Part shown: piece by piece, positions 21,813-31,915 of the stretch | Layout of the letters: the number at the start of each line of letters is the position of its first letter | Numbering within the stretch: position 1 is the first letter of the stretch | Assembly (NCBI GenBank): GCA_034440575.1 | Contig: JAOTOL010001268.1 | Location: 335,001-399,000 of the forward strand | Direction of reading: 5' to 3' | DNA length: 64,000 nt | Origin: Imbricaverruca yamaguchii | Taxonomy: Eukaryota; Arthropoda; Thecostraca; Neoverrucidae | Made by a program: the position numbers and the translations under genes | The notes under the pieces: generated by a model | What the model was told of the DNA's origin: nothing | The model's input: the letters and a program-made list of their open reading frames with translations, nothing else | Databases searched by the model: none

Positions 21813-22590
21813 AAGCAAAAGGTGAAGATAAGTTCGCAACAGCATTTTAAGTCCTGTTACGCCGTGCCACAGTTTCAGGCTCCGACGCCCGAGGGCAAAT
21901 CCGAAAGTTCAGCCTTGGACGTCAGTTGGCCAAGAATGGAAGCATTTGTCCAAAGCGGATGGACGTGCCCTTCAAAATTCACCACGAGCGAATACAAAAA
22001 AAAAATAAGCACCTTGCCGTCGATTAGTGGTTCAAATTAATGTTTTCACTCGCTCGCGGTGCAATATATACTATACTGAAGTGGCGTGGCTCACTTCTTC
22101 AAAGCTGCAAAACAAACTGTAAAAAGCAACCGAAATGGGACAAGCTTAGACAAAGTATTGTTAGCTGCAGCGGACGCAGAGACAGCCCAACGCAAAACCA
22201 GTGGAACCGGTGGCATTGTAGCGTACATAACGTGTACATAGGGCAATACAGCTAGGGCAGGCACCCACACTCCTTCACGCAAAGCGCAACAGGAAAATCA
22301 CACTTGCATTTGGTATGGGCTTATCACCCAATCGAATCGCTTGTCATGATCATGTCAGATCATCTCTGGTCAAGATGTTCGTGCAAAACCACATACAACT
22401 ATTGAAGAAGAATACGAAAACGTGTCTTGCCTCACTGGGAATAGAGAGATGGACTTTGCGGGAGAAAGCTGGTCACACGACGATATCGGACCCGGCACGA
22501 CGGAAAACCAGTGAGCACACCGTTAGACAATACAATCACGGTCACGAAGCGTATGACCATGGTGTTGTGGTAGTGCAGATGTCGAACACC
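21813..22590. other. Unique sequence without a supported gene
   Basis: Ordinary intronic-looking sequence. Short open frames only. Highly diverged copies of the adjacent 31-bp repeat may reach back to about 22537. Confidence 0.55.
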
Positions 22591-22597
22591 ATACTGA

Positions 22598-22864
22598 CCT
22601 TGACCATAGTGGTGTAGATGTGGAACTCTACGGATCTTGGCCATGATGGTGTAGATGTGGAGTCCTACTGACCTTGACCATGGTGGTGTAGATGTCTACC
22701 GACCTTGACCATGGTGGTGTAGATGTCTACTGACCTTGAACATGGTGGTGTAGATGTCTACTGACCTTGACCATGGTGGTGTAGATGTCTACCAACCTTG
22801 ACCATGGTGGTGTAGATGTAGATGTCTATTGACCTTGAACATGGTGGTGTAGATGTCTACTGAC
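22598..22864 (-). repeat. 31/37-bp array copied from the 3' end of the PH exon
   Basis: Copies start at about 22598, 22635, 22672, 22703, 22734, 22765, 22796 and 22833, followed by the exon end itself at 22864. Each holds CCATGGTGGTGTAGATGT, which on the minus strand is exon codons for HIYTTMVK up to the splice junction. At least four intronic copies keep a GTCAGT donor. The two 37-bp units nearest 22598 retain an extra GTGGAG found in the exon. Confidence 0.95.
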
Positions 22865-23056
22865 CTTGACCATGGTGGTGTAGATGTGGAGCGCGTCCAT
22901 CCACCAGCGCGCCTCCTCGCGACAGGTAGCCTTGATGAAGGTGACCCGGTCGGGCGCGGTCAGCGCCACGCTGAAGCTGTTGCCGGTCACGTCCTCGGCG
23001 TCGGCCACCTCCATCACCTTGGCCATGTCGATCACACCGTGCGGCACCGTCTCCAG
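22865..23056 (-). CDS. osp: outspread/MPRIP-like PH-domain exon (C-terminal two thirds)
   Basis: The 192-bp exon encodes 64 residues starting LETVPHGVIDMAKVMEVADA, then a central DVTGNSFSVALTAPDRVTF and ending IKATCREEARWWMDALHIY with TTMVK. This is the second half of a PH domain: strands after the beta3-beta4 loop, and the C-terminal amphipathic helix with its conserved Trp (EEARWWMDAL). The acceptor CTCCCTGCCGCAG and donor AAG with GTCAGT are clean, and both ends are phase 0. It joins in frame to 36737-36802 (SVDDH then LETVP), giving the pattern of the first PH domain of outspread and vertebrate MPRIP (p116Rip), a cortical actin scaffold binding RhoA and myosin phosphatase. Minisatellites start at both splice sites. 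Confidence 0.9.
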
Positions 23057-23061
23057 CTGCG

Positions 23062-23285
23062 GCAGGGAGCGCCGTCAGCGGGTCAGCAGGGAGCGCCGTC
23101 ACCGGGTCAGCAGGGAGCGCCGTCACCGGGTCAGCAGGGAGCGCCGTCAGCGGGTCAGCAGGGAGCGCCGTCAGCGGGTCAGCAGGGAGCGCCGTCACCG
23201 GGTCAGCAGGGAGTGCCGTCACCGGGTCAGCAGGGAGTGCCGTCACCGGGTCAGCAGGGAGTGCCGTCAGCGGGTCAGCAGGAGC
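23062..23285. repeat. 24-bp array next to the PH-exon acceptor
   Basis: About nine copies at exact 24-bp spacing from 23062: GCAGGGAGCGCCGTCAGCGG then GTCA, with CACCGG variants. In minus sense each unit has a GCTCCCTGC pyrimidine stretch like that just before the exon acceptor, and CTGAC branch-point-like motifs. Confidence 0.97.
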
Positions 23286-24070
23286 CATCACAGGCCAACA
23301 CCGTCAAGGGTCAGCAGGGACCATCACAGGCCATCACAGGCCAACACCGTCACGGGTCACCAGGGACCATCACAGGCCAACACCGTCACGGGTCACCAGG
23401 GAGGCCACACAGGCTACAACACCGTCACGGGTCACCAGGGACCATCACAGGCCAACGCCGTCACGGGTCACCAGGGACCATCACAGGCCAACACCGTCAC
23501 GGGTCACAGGGACCATCACAGGCCAACACGTCACGGGTCACCAGGGACCATCACAGGCCAACACCGTCACGGGTCACCAGGGACCATCACAGGCCAACAC
23601 CGTCACGGGTCACCAGGGACCATCACAGGCCAACACCGTCACGGGTCACCAGGGACCATCACAGGCCAACACCGCCACGGGTCACCAGGGGCCATCACAG
23701 GCCAACACCGTCACGGGTCACCAGGGACCATCACAGGCCAACACCGCCACGGGTCACCAGGGGCCATCACAGGCCAACACAGTCACGGTCCCCATCCCAA
23801 CACGTCACGGGTACCAGGACCACAGGGCAAGGGACCATCACAGGCAACACCGCACCACGCACACGCAGGCAGGGACCATCACAACCAACACGCACGGGTC
23901 ACCGGACCATCACAGGCCAACACGTCACGGGTCACCAGGGACCATCCCAGGCCAACACCGTCACGGGTCACCAGGGACCATCACAGGCCAACACCGTCAC
24001 GGGTCACCAGGGACCATCACAGGCCAACACCGTCACGGGTCACCAGGGGCCATCTCAGGTCAACACCGGC
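23286..24070. repeat. 36-bp array derived from the 24-bp array
   Basis: About 20 copies of ACCATCACAGGCCAACACCG followed by TCACGGGTCACCAGGG. The second half matches the 24-bp unit (GTCACCGGGTCAGCAGGG), and transitional units lie at 23280-23340, so it looks like a 24-mer that gained 12 bases and re-amplified. Confidence 0.95.
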
Positions 24071-24091
24071 TACAGCACGGCACCACCAATT

Positions 24092-24192
24092 AACAGACTT
24101 TGTAAGATGAACACAGAGTGTGACCGTGACCGACGGCGTCACATAATGTGACCGTGACCGAAGGCGTCACAGTATGTGACCGTGACCGGCGG
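24092..24192. repeat. Array of about 28 bp, 3 copies
   Basis: Copies share GTGACCGTGACCGACGGCGT and CACA. Confidence 0.9.
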
Positions 24193-24422
24193 CACCGTGG
24201 AACGAACAATTAGAATCCCATAGAAAAGAGACTTTAAAAAAAAAATCAAATCAAATCCGATGCCAGCGTCCATCCAAGCGAAGGCTACCAGCATCCATCG
24301 AAACACGTGCGCTTTGCCTTCCGCCTTTGGCCTCACGTATTCACCCAATATTGTCTAAATTGCCCGGTCAGACATTCGTACCCACTACCCGATTGGACAC
24401 CGAAGACTAAGTTCTGGACACC

Positions 24423-25217
24423 GTGCAGAGACCTACGCTCGAGTCCTTTGCAGCTTTGAATTTTCGAGCAGGTCCGTGCGTGAGGTCCCAGTTCGGAGAA
24501 AGTCCCCTCGCGGAAGAGCATGCGCACAGCCTATCCGATCTGAGCTTTTCGGGAGAGTCCTTCTGTGGGTCTAAGCTGTTTGTGGGTCCTTCTCTAGGCC
24601 TTTCGAGAGTGCAGCTGCATCTGAGCAGCAGCAATCCAGCGCGCCAGGTATGGTGCCTAGTTCTCCCCCAGTCAAAACACTGTTGTGTACCATCAGGTGG
24701 CCGTGTACCTTATCCCCGCAACTTGTCAACAGCTTCAGTAGTGGTCATAGGAGTGGTCGGTGGTGGATTGGCGTTTAGGGGCGCGTCGACCGCTAAGGTG
24801 CGTTCAAGTAGAAGTGGTCTAAACAGGCGTATGGGCGGCCCAAACAGTGTGGGGAAGCTGATGATCGGGTCATTCTTTCCAGGCGACATCATAGGGTCAA
24901 TGGCTAAGATCCGGGAAAGGTTGGGGTGTGGTCGCGCTGCCGCCCTGTTTCCACGCGCTAACGACTGCCCCCGAAGGCGGGAAAATAGTGTGTGCCAACC
25001 TTACCTACGTGGCGAGTCAAGAATAAAGCCGAGTCATGCAAACACGCAGTCTGCCGAGCAGGCGCGCCATCTGGCAACCGAACAAAAAGTATCCATGGTT
25101 AGGGACAGACGCCACAAAAACACCTCGCCACAAATTAATAACTGGGAAAACTCGTGTCCGCAACGCCACGTCACGCAGCCAACCCCAGCGTCCGTTCGGG
25201 AGAGAAGTCACGTGTAA
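24423..25217 (+). other. Longest non-repetitive open frame (264 codons), coding status doubtful
   Basis: The frame stays open for 264 codons without simple-sequence repeats. It has no internal Met start near the beginning (the first codon is GTG), no recognisable domain, mixed composition and a stretch that resembles a SINE-core fragment (GTTTAGGGGCGCGTCGACCG near 24771). A donor-like CGCCAG with GTATGG occurs at about 24648. It could be transposon-derived or simply chance. Confidence 0.2.
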
Positions 25218-25308
25218 CGTTGCCAGCCCCAGCAGCCGCCCGCGTGGGGTGTCACGTATAACGTTGGCGGCCCAAGTAGCTGGCCGCGTGGGGTGTCACG
25301 CAGTGTAA
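25205..25308. repeat. 44-bp repeat, left group (about 2 copies)
   Basis: Copies share GTGGGGTGTCACGTATAACG and CCCAGCAGC or CCAAGTAGC segments; the same family as 25580-25915. Confidence 0.88.
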
Positions 25309-25579
25309 AATAATTGACCATGTGGCCTGGAAATTCACAGTTAATGGAGTTGTGCTATTTCATCCTTGTCTTAGGCTTTTACCATTTTGCCACATGTGTG
25401 GGCAGTCATTATACACATGACTGCTAAATAATGTAAAATGCATGTGACTGAAGTGAAAGGCATTCCGCTTTTTTAATCCTTAAGTGGCGATCCTTTATCC
25501 TCTTCCAATCTTTCACTATTCCCAAGCAACTTCTTTCTTCATCTACACAGTTAATGGTGAAGTAATTTTAGGACACTGG

Positions 25580-25915
25580 TGTCACGTGTAACATTCCGGC
25601 CCCAGCAGCTGGTCGGGTGAGGTGTCACGTGTAACATTGCCAGCCCCACCACCTGGCGGGGTGTCGTAAGTGGCGGCAGCTGGCCGCGTGGGGTGTCACG
25701 TGTAACGTTGGCCCGTGGTCACGTGTAACGTTGCCAGCCCCGGCAGCTGGCCACGTGGGGTGTCACGTGTAACGTTGCCAGCCCCGGCAGCTGGGGTGTC
25801 ACGTGTAACGTTGCCGGCCCCAGCAGCTGGCCGGGTGACACGTGTAACGTTGCCAGCCCCGGCAGCTGGCCACGTGGGGTGTCACGTGTAACGTTGCCAG
25901 CCCCGGCAGCTGGTT
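25580..25915. repeat. 44-bp array, about 8 copies
   Basis: Units share GTGTCACGTGTAACGTTGCC and AGCCCCGGCAGCTGGCC. Several are truncated. Each carries CACGTG and TAACGTT. Confidence 0.94.
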
Positions 25916-26095
25916 GGTTGGTTATTGGAGTTTAGGTGCGCTTAGACTGCGTCTGTCATCAGCGCCCATAACATCGGCAATGGAACAGTGAAATGCAAAC
26001 ATCATCAGTCAAACAGTGAAAGGCAAGCAATGATTGATTGATTATTTGGGCTTAGGGGCGCATCAACTGCTACTGGTTACGTAGCGCCCATCAGT
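25916..26095. mobile_element. Two SINE-core fragments
   Basis: Segments at about 25916-25975 and 26029-26095 share TTGGTTATT or TTGATTATT, then TTTAGG or CTTAGGGGCGC, and end AGCGCCCAT. The same core occurs at about 33590 and 38484 and, in changed form, in the full SINEs at 31590 and 49082. No tRNA head is present. Confidence 0.7.
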
Positions 26096-26442
26096 CCCAG
26101 GCACCAGGCCCGGTGAGGTGTCACGTGTGACGCTGCCACTGCAGCAGAAGTACGCGTGACGCCGCTATGGCTCCAGAGGTGTCCTTTCTCCGGCCTACTC
26201 CGCGTGTTACACTATAGATACAGCCGCAGGCTTTGTGGGCCGGCGACACACGGCCACAGGCCGGGAGCGCAACGGAACACGTGACCGGAAACGGACGGCT
26301 TTTGACAGCGTCAGGCGACAAGAAAGCAGCACGTGCCGTGTGGAGAAGGGAGGCTGAACCACGAGAGGGGACCAGTGCTGCTGGGACAGCCGGAATGCCT
26401 GTGTCGAGATAGGTGTCACGTGTCATGTCGGCCCCGGTACCT

Positions 26443-29214
26443 ATAGTACCAGTACCTACTCCCCATACCGTGTACACACAGCACCACGTGTTCCCGACCA
26501 GTACCTACTCCCCATACCGTGTACACACAGCACCACGTGTCCCCGACCAGTACCTACTTCCCATACCGTGTACACACAGCACCACGTGTCCCCACCAGTA
26601 CCTACTCCCCATACCGTGTACACACAGCACCACGTGTCTCCGACCAGTACCTACTCCCCGTACCGTGTACACACATCACCACGTGTCCCCGACCGGTACC
26701 TACACCCCATACCGCGTACACACAGCACCACGTGTCCCCGACCAGTACCTACTCCCCATACCGTGTACACACAGCACCACGTGTCCCCGACCAGTACCTA
26801 CTCCCCATACCGTGTACACACAGCACCACGTGTCTCCGACCAGTACCTACTCCCCATACCGTGTACACACAGCACCACGTGTCCCACACCAGTACCTACT
26901 CCCCATACCGTGTACACACAGCACCACGTGTCCCCGACCAGTACCTACTCCCCATACCGTGTACACACAACACCACGTGTCCCCGACCACTACCTACTCC
27001 CCATACCGTGTACACACAGCACCACGTGTCCCCGGCCACTACCTACTTCTCATACCGTGTACGCACAGCACCACGTGTACCCGGCCAGTACCTACTCCCC
27101 ATACCGTGTACACACAGCACCACGTGTTCCCGTCCAGTACCTACTCCCCATACCGTGTACACACAGCACCACGTGTACCCGGCCAGTACCTACTCCCCAT
27201 ACCGTGTACACACAGCACCACGTGTTCCCGTCCAGTACCTACTCCCCATACCGTGTACACACAGCACCACGTGTACCTGGCCAGTACCTACTCCCCATAC
27301 CGTGTACACACAGCACCACGTGTACCCGGCCAGTACCTACTCCCCATACCGTGTACACACAGCACCACGTGTTCCCGTCCAGTACCTACTCCCCATACCG
27401 TGTACACACAGCACCACGTGTACCTGGCCAGTACCTACTCCCCATACCGTGTACACACAGCACCACGTGTCCCCGACCAGTACCTACTCCCCATACCGTG
27501 TACACACAGCACCACGTGTCCCACACCAGTACCTACTCCCCATACCGTGTACACACAGCACCACGTGTCCCCGACCGGTACCTACTCCCCATACCGTGTA
27601 CACACAACACCACGTGTCCCCTGACCACTACCTACTCCCCATACCGTGTAACACAGCACCACGTGTCCCCGGCCACTACCTACTCTCATACCGTGTACGC
27701 ACAGCACCACGTGTACCCGGCCAGTACCTACTCCCCATACCGTGTACACACAGCACCACGTGTTCCCGTCCAGTACCTACTCCCCATACCGTGTACACAC
27801 AGCACCACGTGTCCCCGGCCAGTACCTACTCCCCATACCGTGTACACACAGCACCACGTGTTCCCGACCAGTACCTACTCCCCATACCGTGTACACACAG
27901 CACCACGTGTCCCCACCCAGTACCTACTCCCCATACCGTGTACACATAGCACCACGTGTCCCCGACCAGTACCTACTCCCCCATACCGTGTACACACAAC
28001 ACCACGTGTCCCCGACCAGTACCTACTCCCATACCGTGTACACACAGCACCACGTGTCCCCGACCAGTACCTACTCCCATACCGTGTACACACAGCACCA
28101 CGTGTCCCCACCAGTACCTACCCCCATACCGTGTACACACAGCACCACGTGTCCCCGGACCAGTACCTACTCCCCATACCGTGTACACACAACACCACGT
28201 GTCCCCGACCAGTACCTACTCCCATACCGTGTAACACAGCACCACGTGTCCCCGACCAGTACCTACTTCCCATACCGTGTACACACAGCACCACGTGTCC
28301 CCCACCAGTACCTACTCCCCATACCGTGTACACACAGCACCACGTGTCCCCGGCCAGTACCTACTCCCCATACCGTGTACACACAGCACCACGTGTCCCC
28401 GACCAGTACCTACTCCCCATACCGTGTACACACAGCACCACGTGTCCCCGACCAGTACCTACTCCCCATACCGTGTACACACAGCACCACGTGTCCCCCG
28501 ACCAGTACCTACTCCCCATACCGTGTACACACAGCACCACGTGTCCCCGACCAGTACCTACTCCCCATACCGTGTACACACAGCACCACGTGTCCCCGAC
28601 CAGTACCTACTGCCCATACCGTGTACACACAGCACCACGTGTCCCCGACCAGTACCTACTCCCCATACCGTGTACACACAGCACCACGTGTCCCCGACCA
28701 GTACCTACTCCCCATACCGTGTACACACAGCACCACGTGTCCCCGACCAGTACCTACTCCCCATACCGTGTACACACAGCACCACGTGTCCCCCACCAGT
28801 ACCTACTCCCCATACCGTGTACACACAGCACCACGTGTCCCCGACCAGTACCTACTCCCCATACCGTGTACACACAGCACCACGTGTCCCCGACCAGTAC
28901 CTACTCCCCATACCGTGTACACACAGCACCACGTGTCCCCGACCAGTACCTACTCCCCATACCGTGTACACACAGCACCACGTGTCCCCGACCAGTACCT
29001 ACTCCCCATACCGTGTACACACAGCACCACGTGTCCCCGGCCAGTACCTACTCCCGTACCGTGTACACACAGCACCACGTGTTCCCAGCCAGTACCTACT
29101 CCCATACCGTGTACACACAGCACCACGTGTCCCCGCCGACCTACTCCCCATACCGTGTACACACAGCACCACGTGTCCCCGACCAGTACCTACTCCCCAT
29201 ACCGTGTACACACA
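26443..29214. repeat. 49-bp array, about 57 copies
   Basis: Units share CCATACCGTGTACACACAGC, ACCACGTGTCCCCGACC and AGTACCTACT. Variants (TTCCCGTCC, TACCCGGCC, ACTACC) form blocks, suggesting local duplication of groups of units. Every unit has CACGTG. All six frames give long spurious open frames, the longest about 919 codons on the plus strand. Confidence 0.99.
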
Positions 29215-29332
29215 GCCGAAGGTGCCCCGCTCGCCACTTTCACTCACGCATGCAGTGTGGCCAATCGGAACTCGGATCGCAAGCCAGGTCCGACAAGGCA
29301 CACTGTTCACACCGGCCGAAAAACTGAGCATC

Positions 29333-29642
29333 ATCGTCATCACCAGTGAGTGGCAACGTCCTCACCAGTGAGTGGCATAGCCATCACCAGTGAGTGATAT
29401 CACCATCATCAGTGAGTGAAATCGCCATCACCAGTGAGTGGCGTCGTCCTCACCAGTGAGTGGCATTGTCATCACCAGTGAGTGGCGTCGTCCTCACCAG
29501 TGAGTGGCATTGTCATCACCAGTGAGTGGCATTGTCATCACCAGTGAGTGGCATTGTCATCACCAGTGAGTGGCATAGCCATCACCAGTGAGTGGCATCG
29601 TCCTCACCAGTGAGTGGCATTTCCATCAGCAGTGACTGGCAT
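29333..29642. repeat. 22-bp array, about 14 copies
   Basis: Units are CACCAGTGAGTGGCATTGTC followed by AT, with CGTC, AGCC and ACGTCC variants. Confidence 0.96.
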
Positions 29643-29644
29643 CG

Positions 29645-30135
29645 TCTTTACCAGCGGAAAAGGTGGGGGGAGGGGGGCGTGATATGGCAGTAAGGGTGGC
29701 GACAGGGGGGGACCAGTGATGGTGCGTGAGGTGGCGTGAGGTGGCGTGATGGTGGAGGGTTGGGGGGCGGGGGAGGGGGGCGTGATAGGGGGCGTGATAG
29801 GGGGCGTTGAGGGGGCAGGGAGGGGACAGGAAGGGTGGGTTGGGGAGGGTAGGGGGGATGGTGGTGATTTGGGGGATAGGGGGGGATGGTGGTAGGTGTA
29901 GGGTGGGGGAGGGGGGGGGTGTGAAGAGGGAAAAAAGATGGGGGCGGTGGTGGGGGCGTGAATGTGGGCAAGCGGTAGGCGGAGGCGGGGCGAAGTGAAG
30001 GATTAGGAGGGTTGAGAGGGGGGCAGTGGGGGTGTTTATAGGGAACAGTGGGGGGACGGGGGGTGTGGGTGACCCATGGGGGGGGAGGGGAAGGGTGGGG
30101 GGTGGGGGGGGGGGGAGGGGGTTGGGGGGGAGGGT
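29645..30135 (+). repeat. G-rich purine-biased tract
   Basis: Nearly 500 bases of GGGG and GGGGGG runs separated by T or A on the plus strand, including a pure-G run near 30105-30115. Many potential G-quadruplexes. Translated frames are Gly- or Pro-rich artefacts. Confidence 0.9.
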
Positions 30136-30349
30136 GGCGCCACAAATGTCTGTGCACGTGTCCGCCGCTGTCCGACCACCGGCCGCACATCGGCAGGCGC
30201 GTTACAGGAGAGACGCGTCTCGTCTCATTTCTCACTGGAGAGCAGCAGCAGCCTGCCAGTGAAAGTCGCTCAGCTGCCGGCGGCGACGGCAGAAACACAC
30301 GCTCGCCTTGTCGCTCCTGTCCCTCCGTGGTCGGTGTCGTCCGCGGACC
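30136..30349. other. Unique GC-rich patch, possible exon on either strand
   Basis: On the minus strand a frame from a TTGGTCAG acceptor (about 30358) to CTCCA with GTGAGA (about 30245) is open (TTPTTEGQERQGERVFLPS). On the plus strand the frame SSHFSLESSSSLPVKVAQLP is equally open. It lies in the intron between the two PH exons, so it cannot be a constitutive exon of that gene. Confidence 0.25.
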
Positions 30350-30846
30350 CTGACCAAGGGGCCACCGCCAGACCCTGACCAACCGGCCATAGCCTGACCT
30401 TGACCAACCGGCCATAGCCTGACCCTGACCAACCGGCCACCGCCAGACCCTGACCAACCGGCCACCGCCAGACCCTGACCATGACCAACCGGCCACCGCC
30501 AGACCCTGACCAACCGGCCACCGCCAGACCCTGACCAACCGGCCACCGCCAGACCCTGACCAACCGGCCACCGCCAGACCCTGACCAACCGGCCACCGCC
30601 AGACCCTGACCAACGTCAGACCATGACCTACCGGCCACCGCCAGACCCTGACCAACCGGCCACCGCCAGACCCTGACCAACCGGCCACCGCCAGACCCTG
30701 ACCAACCGGCCACCGCCAGACCCTGACCAACCGGCCATAGCCTGACCCTGACCAACCGGCCACCGCCAGACCCTGACCAACCGGCCACCGCCAGACCCTG
30801 ACCAACCGGCCACCGCCAGACCATGACCAACCGGCCACCGCCCGGC
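30350..30846. repeat. 25-bp array, about 20 copies
   Basis: Units are GACCCTGACCAACCGGCCAC followed by CGCCA, with CATAGCCT variants. Confidence 0.97.
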
Positions 30847-30869
30847 CACGCCGGCACACAGAAAGTTTG

Positions 30870-31108
30870 CCAATGGTCCGGCCACCTCAAGTGTACCTGT
30901 CCGGCCACCTCAGGTGTAACTGCCCGGCCACCCCAGGTGTAGCTGTCCAGCCACCTCAGGTGGAGCTGTCCAGCCACCTCAGGTGTAGCTGCCCGGCCAC
31001 CCCAGATGTAACTGTCCAGCCACCTCAGGTGTAGCTGTCCGGCCACCTCAGGTGTAGTGGTCCGGCCACCTCAGGTGTAGCTGTCCGGCCACCTCAGGTG
31101 TAAATGTC
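30870..31108. repeat. 23-bp array, about 10 copies
   Basis: Units share GTCCGGCCACCTCAGGTGTA. CACCTCAGGTG is a near-palindrome in each. Confidence 0.95.
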
Positions 31109-31159
31109 AAACAACTGCCTGTGGCCAGCAGCGGCTGATCAAGATCAGCCCCGGCCGCC

Positions 31160-31292
31160 AAGCCGGCCATTACCCGGTCACGTGACTCACACCGGCGTGC
31201 CACTAAATGGTCAGGTGTTTCACACTGACCCGCTATTACCTGGTCACGTGCTCCACACGGGCCTGCCATTACCCGGTCACGTGCCTTACACC
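31160..31292. repeat. Degenerate array of about 46 bp, 3 copies
   Basis: Copies share ACCCGGTCACGTG then a CACACCGG-like segment and GCCATTA or GCCACTA. Confidence 0.8.
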
Positions 31293-31369
31293 GGTCGGTG
31301 TAACTCGCACTACAGAGCCGCACACTCTCGCACGCCACGGTCGGAACCGGCGGGCGCCACGGCAGGCCC

Positions 31370-31588
31370 AGCTGGCCAGGCCGGAAGGCCATCACCGATT
31401 GGTCACATCGGCACCTGCCAGGCCAGAATCCAATCGCTGATTGGCTACATACGCACTTGCCCAGGCCAGAAGCCCATCGCTGATTGGCCATGTCGACAAC
31501 CCCGGAATCTCATGGCTGACTGGCCACATCGGCGCCTGCCCGATCAGAATCCCATCGCTGGTTGGCTACATCCACACCTTCCCAGCTC
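31370..31588. repeat. 46-bp array, part 1
   Basis: About 5 units sharing CAGGCCAGAA, CCCATCGCTGATTGGC and CACATCGGC. Each carries ATTGG, an inverted CCAAT box. The array continues after the SINE insertion. Confidence 0.9.
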
Positions 31589-31766
31589 AGAAGATTGGTT
31601 GGTTATTGGTTTTACGACACATCGACCGTTGAGTCATGTAGCGTCGCCAACCTCTCACGCCGAATGGCCGCGGGCGAAGAGTAGCGGCAAGAGACTCGAA
31701 CTCGAACCCACGATCTTTCGATTATGAAACGGGCAACTTACCCCTAAACCACTCTTCCCCTGGCCC
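31589..31766 (-). mobile_element. tRNA-derived SINE inserted in the 46-bp array
   Basis: Minus orientation. A box (reverse complement of TACCCCTAAACCA) is at 31739-31751, and a B box with a 6-bp internal duplication (GACTCGAACTCGAACCC) at 31692-31708. The core TTTTACGACACATCGACCGT and ATGTAGCGTCGCCA match the SINE at 49082-49243. It splits the minisatellite, whose units resume at CCCAGAAGACCGTCGCTGG. Confidence 0.88.
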
Positions 31767-31915
31767 AGAAGACCGTCGCTGGTTGGCTACATCCGTGCCT
31801 ACCCAGTCCAGAATCCCATCGCTGATTGGCTGCATCTGTACTTGTCCAGGCCAGAAGCTCATCACTGATTGGCCACATTGGCACTTTCCCGCTCATCTCT
31901 GCTAGGCCCGCGTTA
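31767..31915. repeat. 46-bp array, part 2
   Basis: About 3 further units of the array at 31370-31588, e.g. CCAGAATCCCATCGCTGATT. Confidence 0.9.

Noticed and set aside
26568..29327. Open frame of 919 codons with Tyr/Thr/Pro/His repeats
   Set aside because: It is the 49-bp array read in one frame. The other plus frames and the minus strand are also long and open, and there is no start, domain or codon-position bias.
29648..30140. Pro-rich minus-strand protein
   Set aside because: Translation of the G-rich tract; no coding signal.
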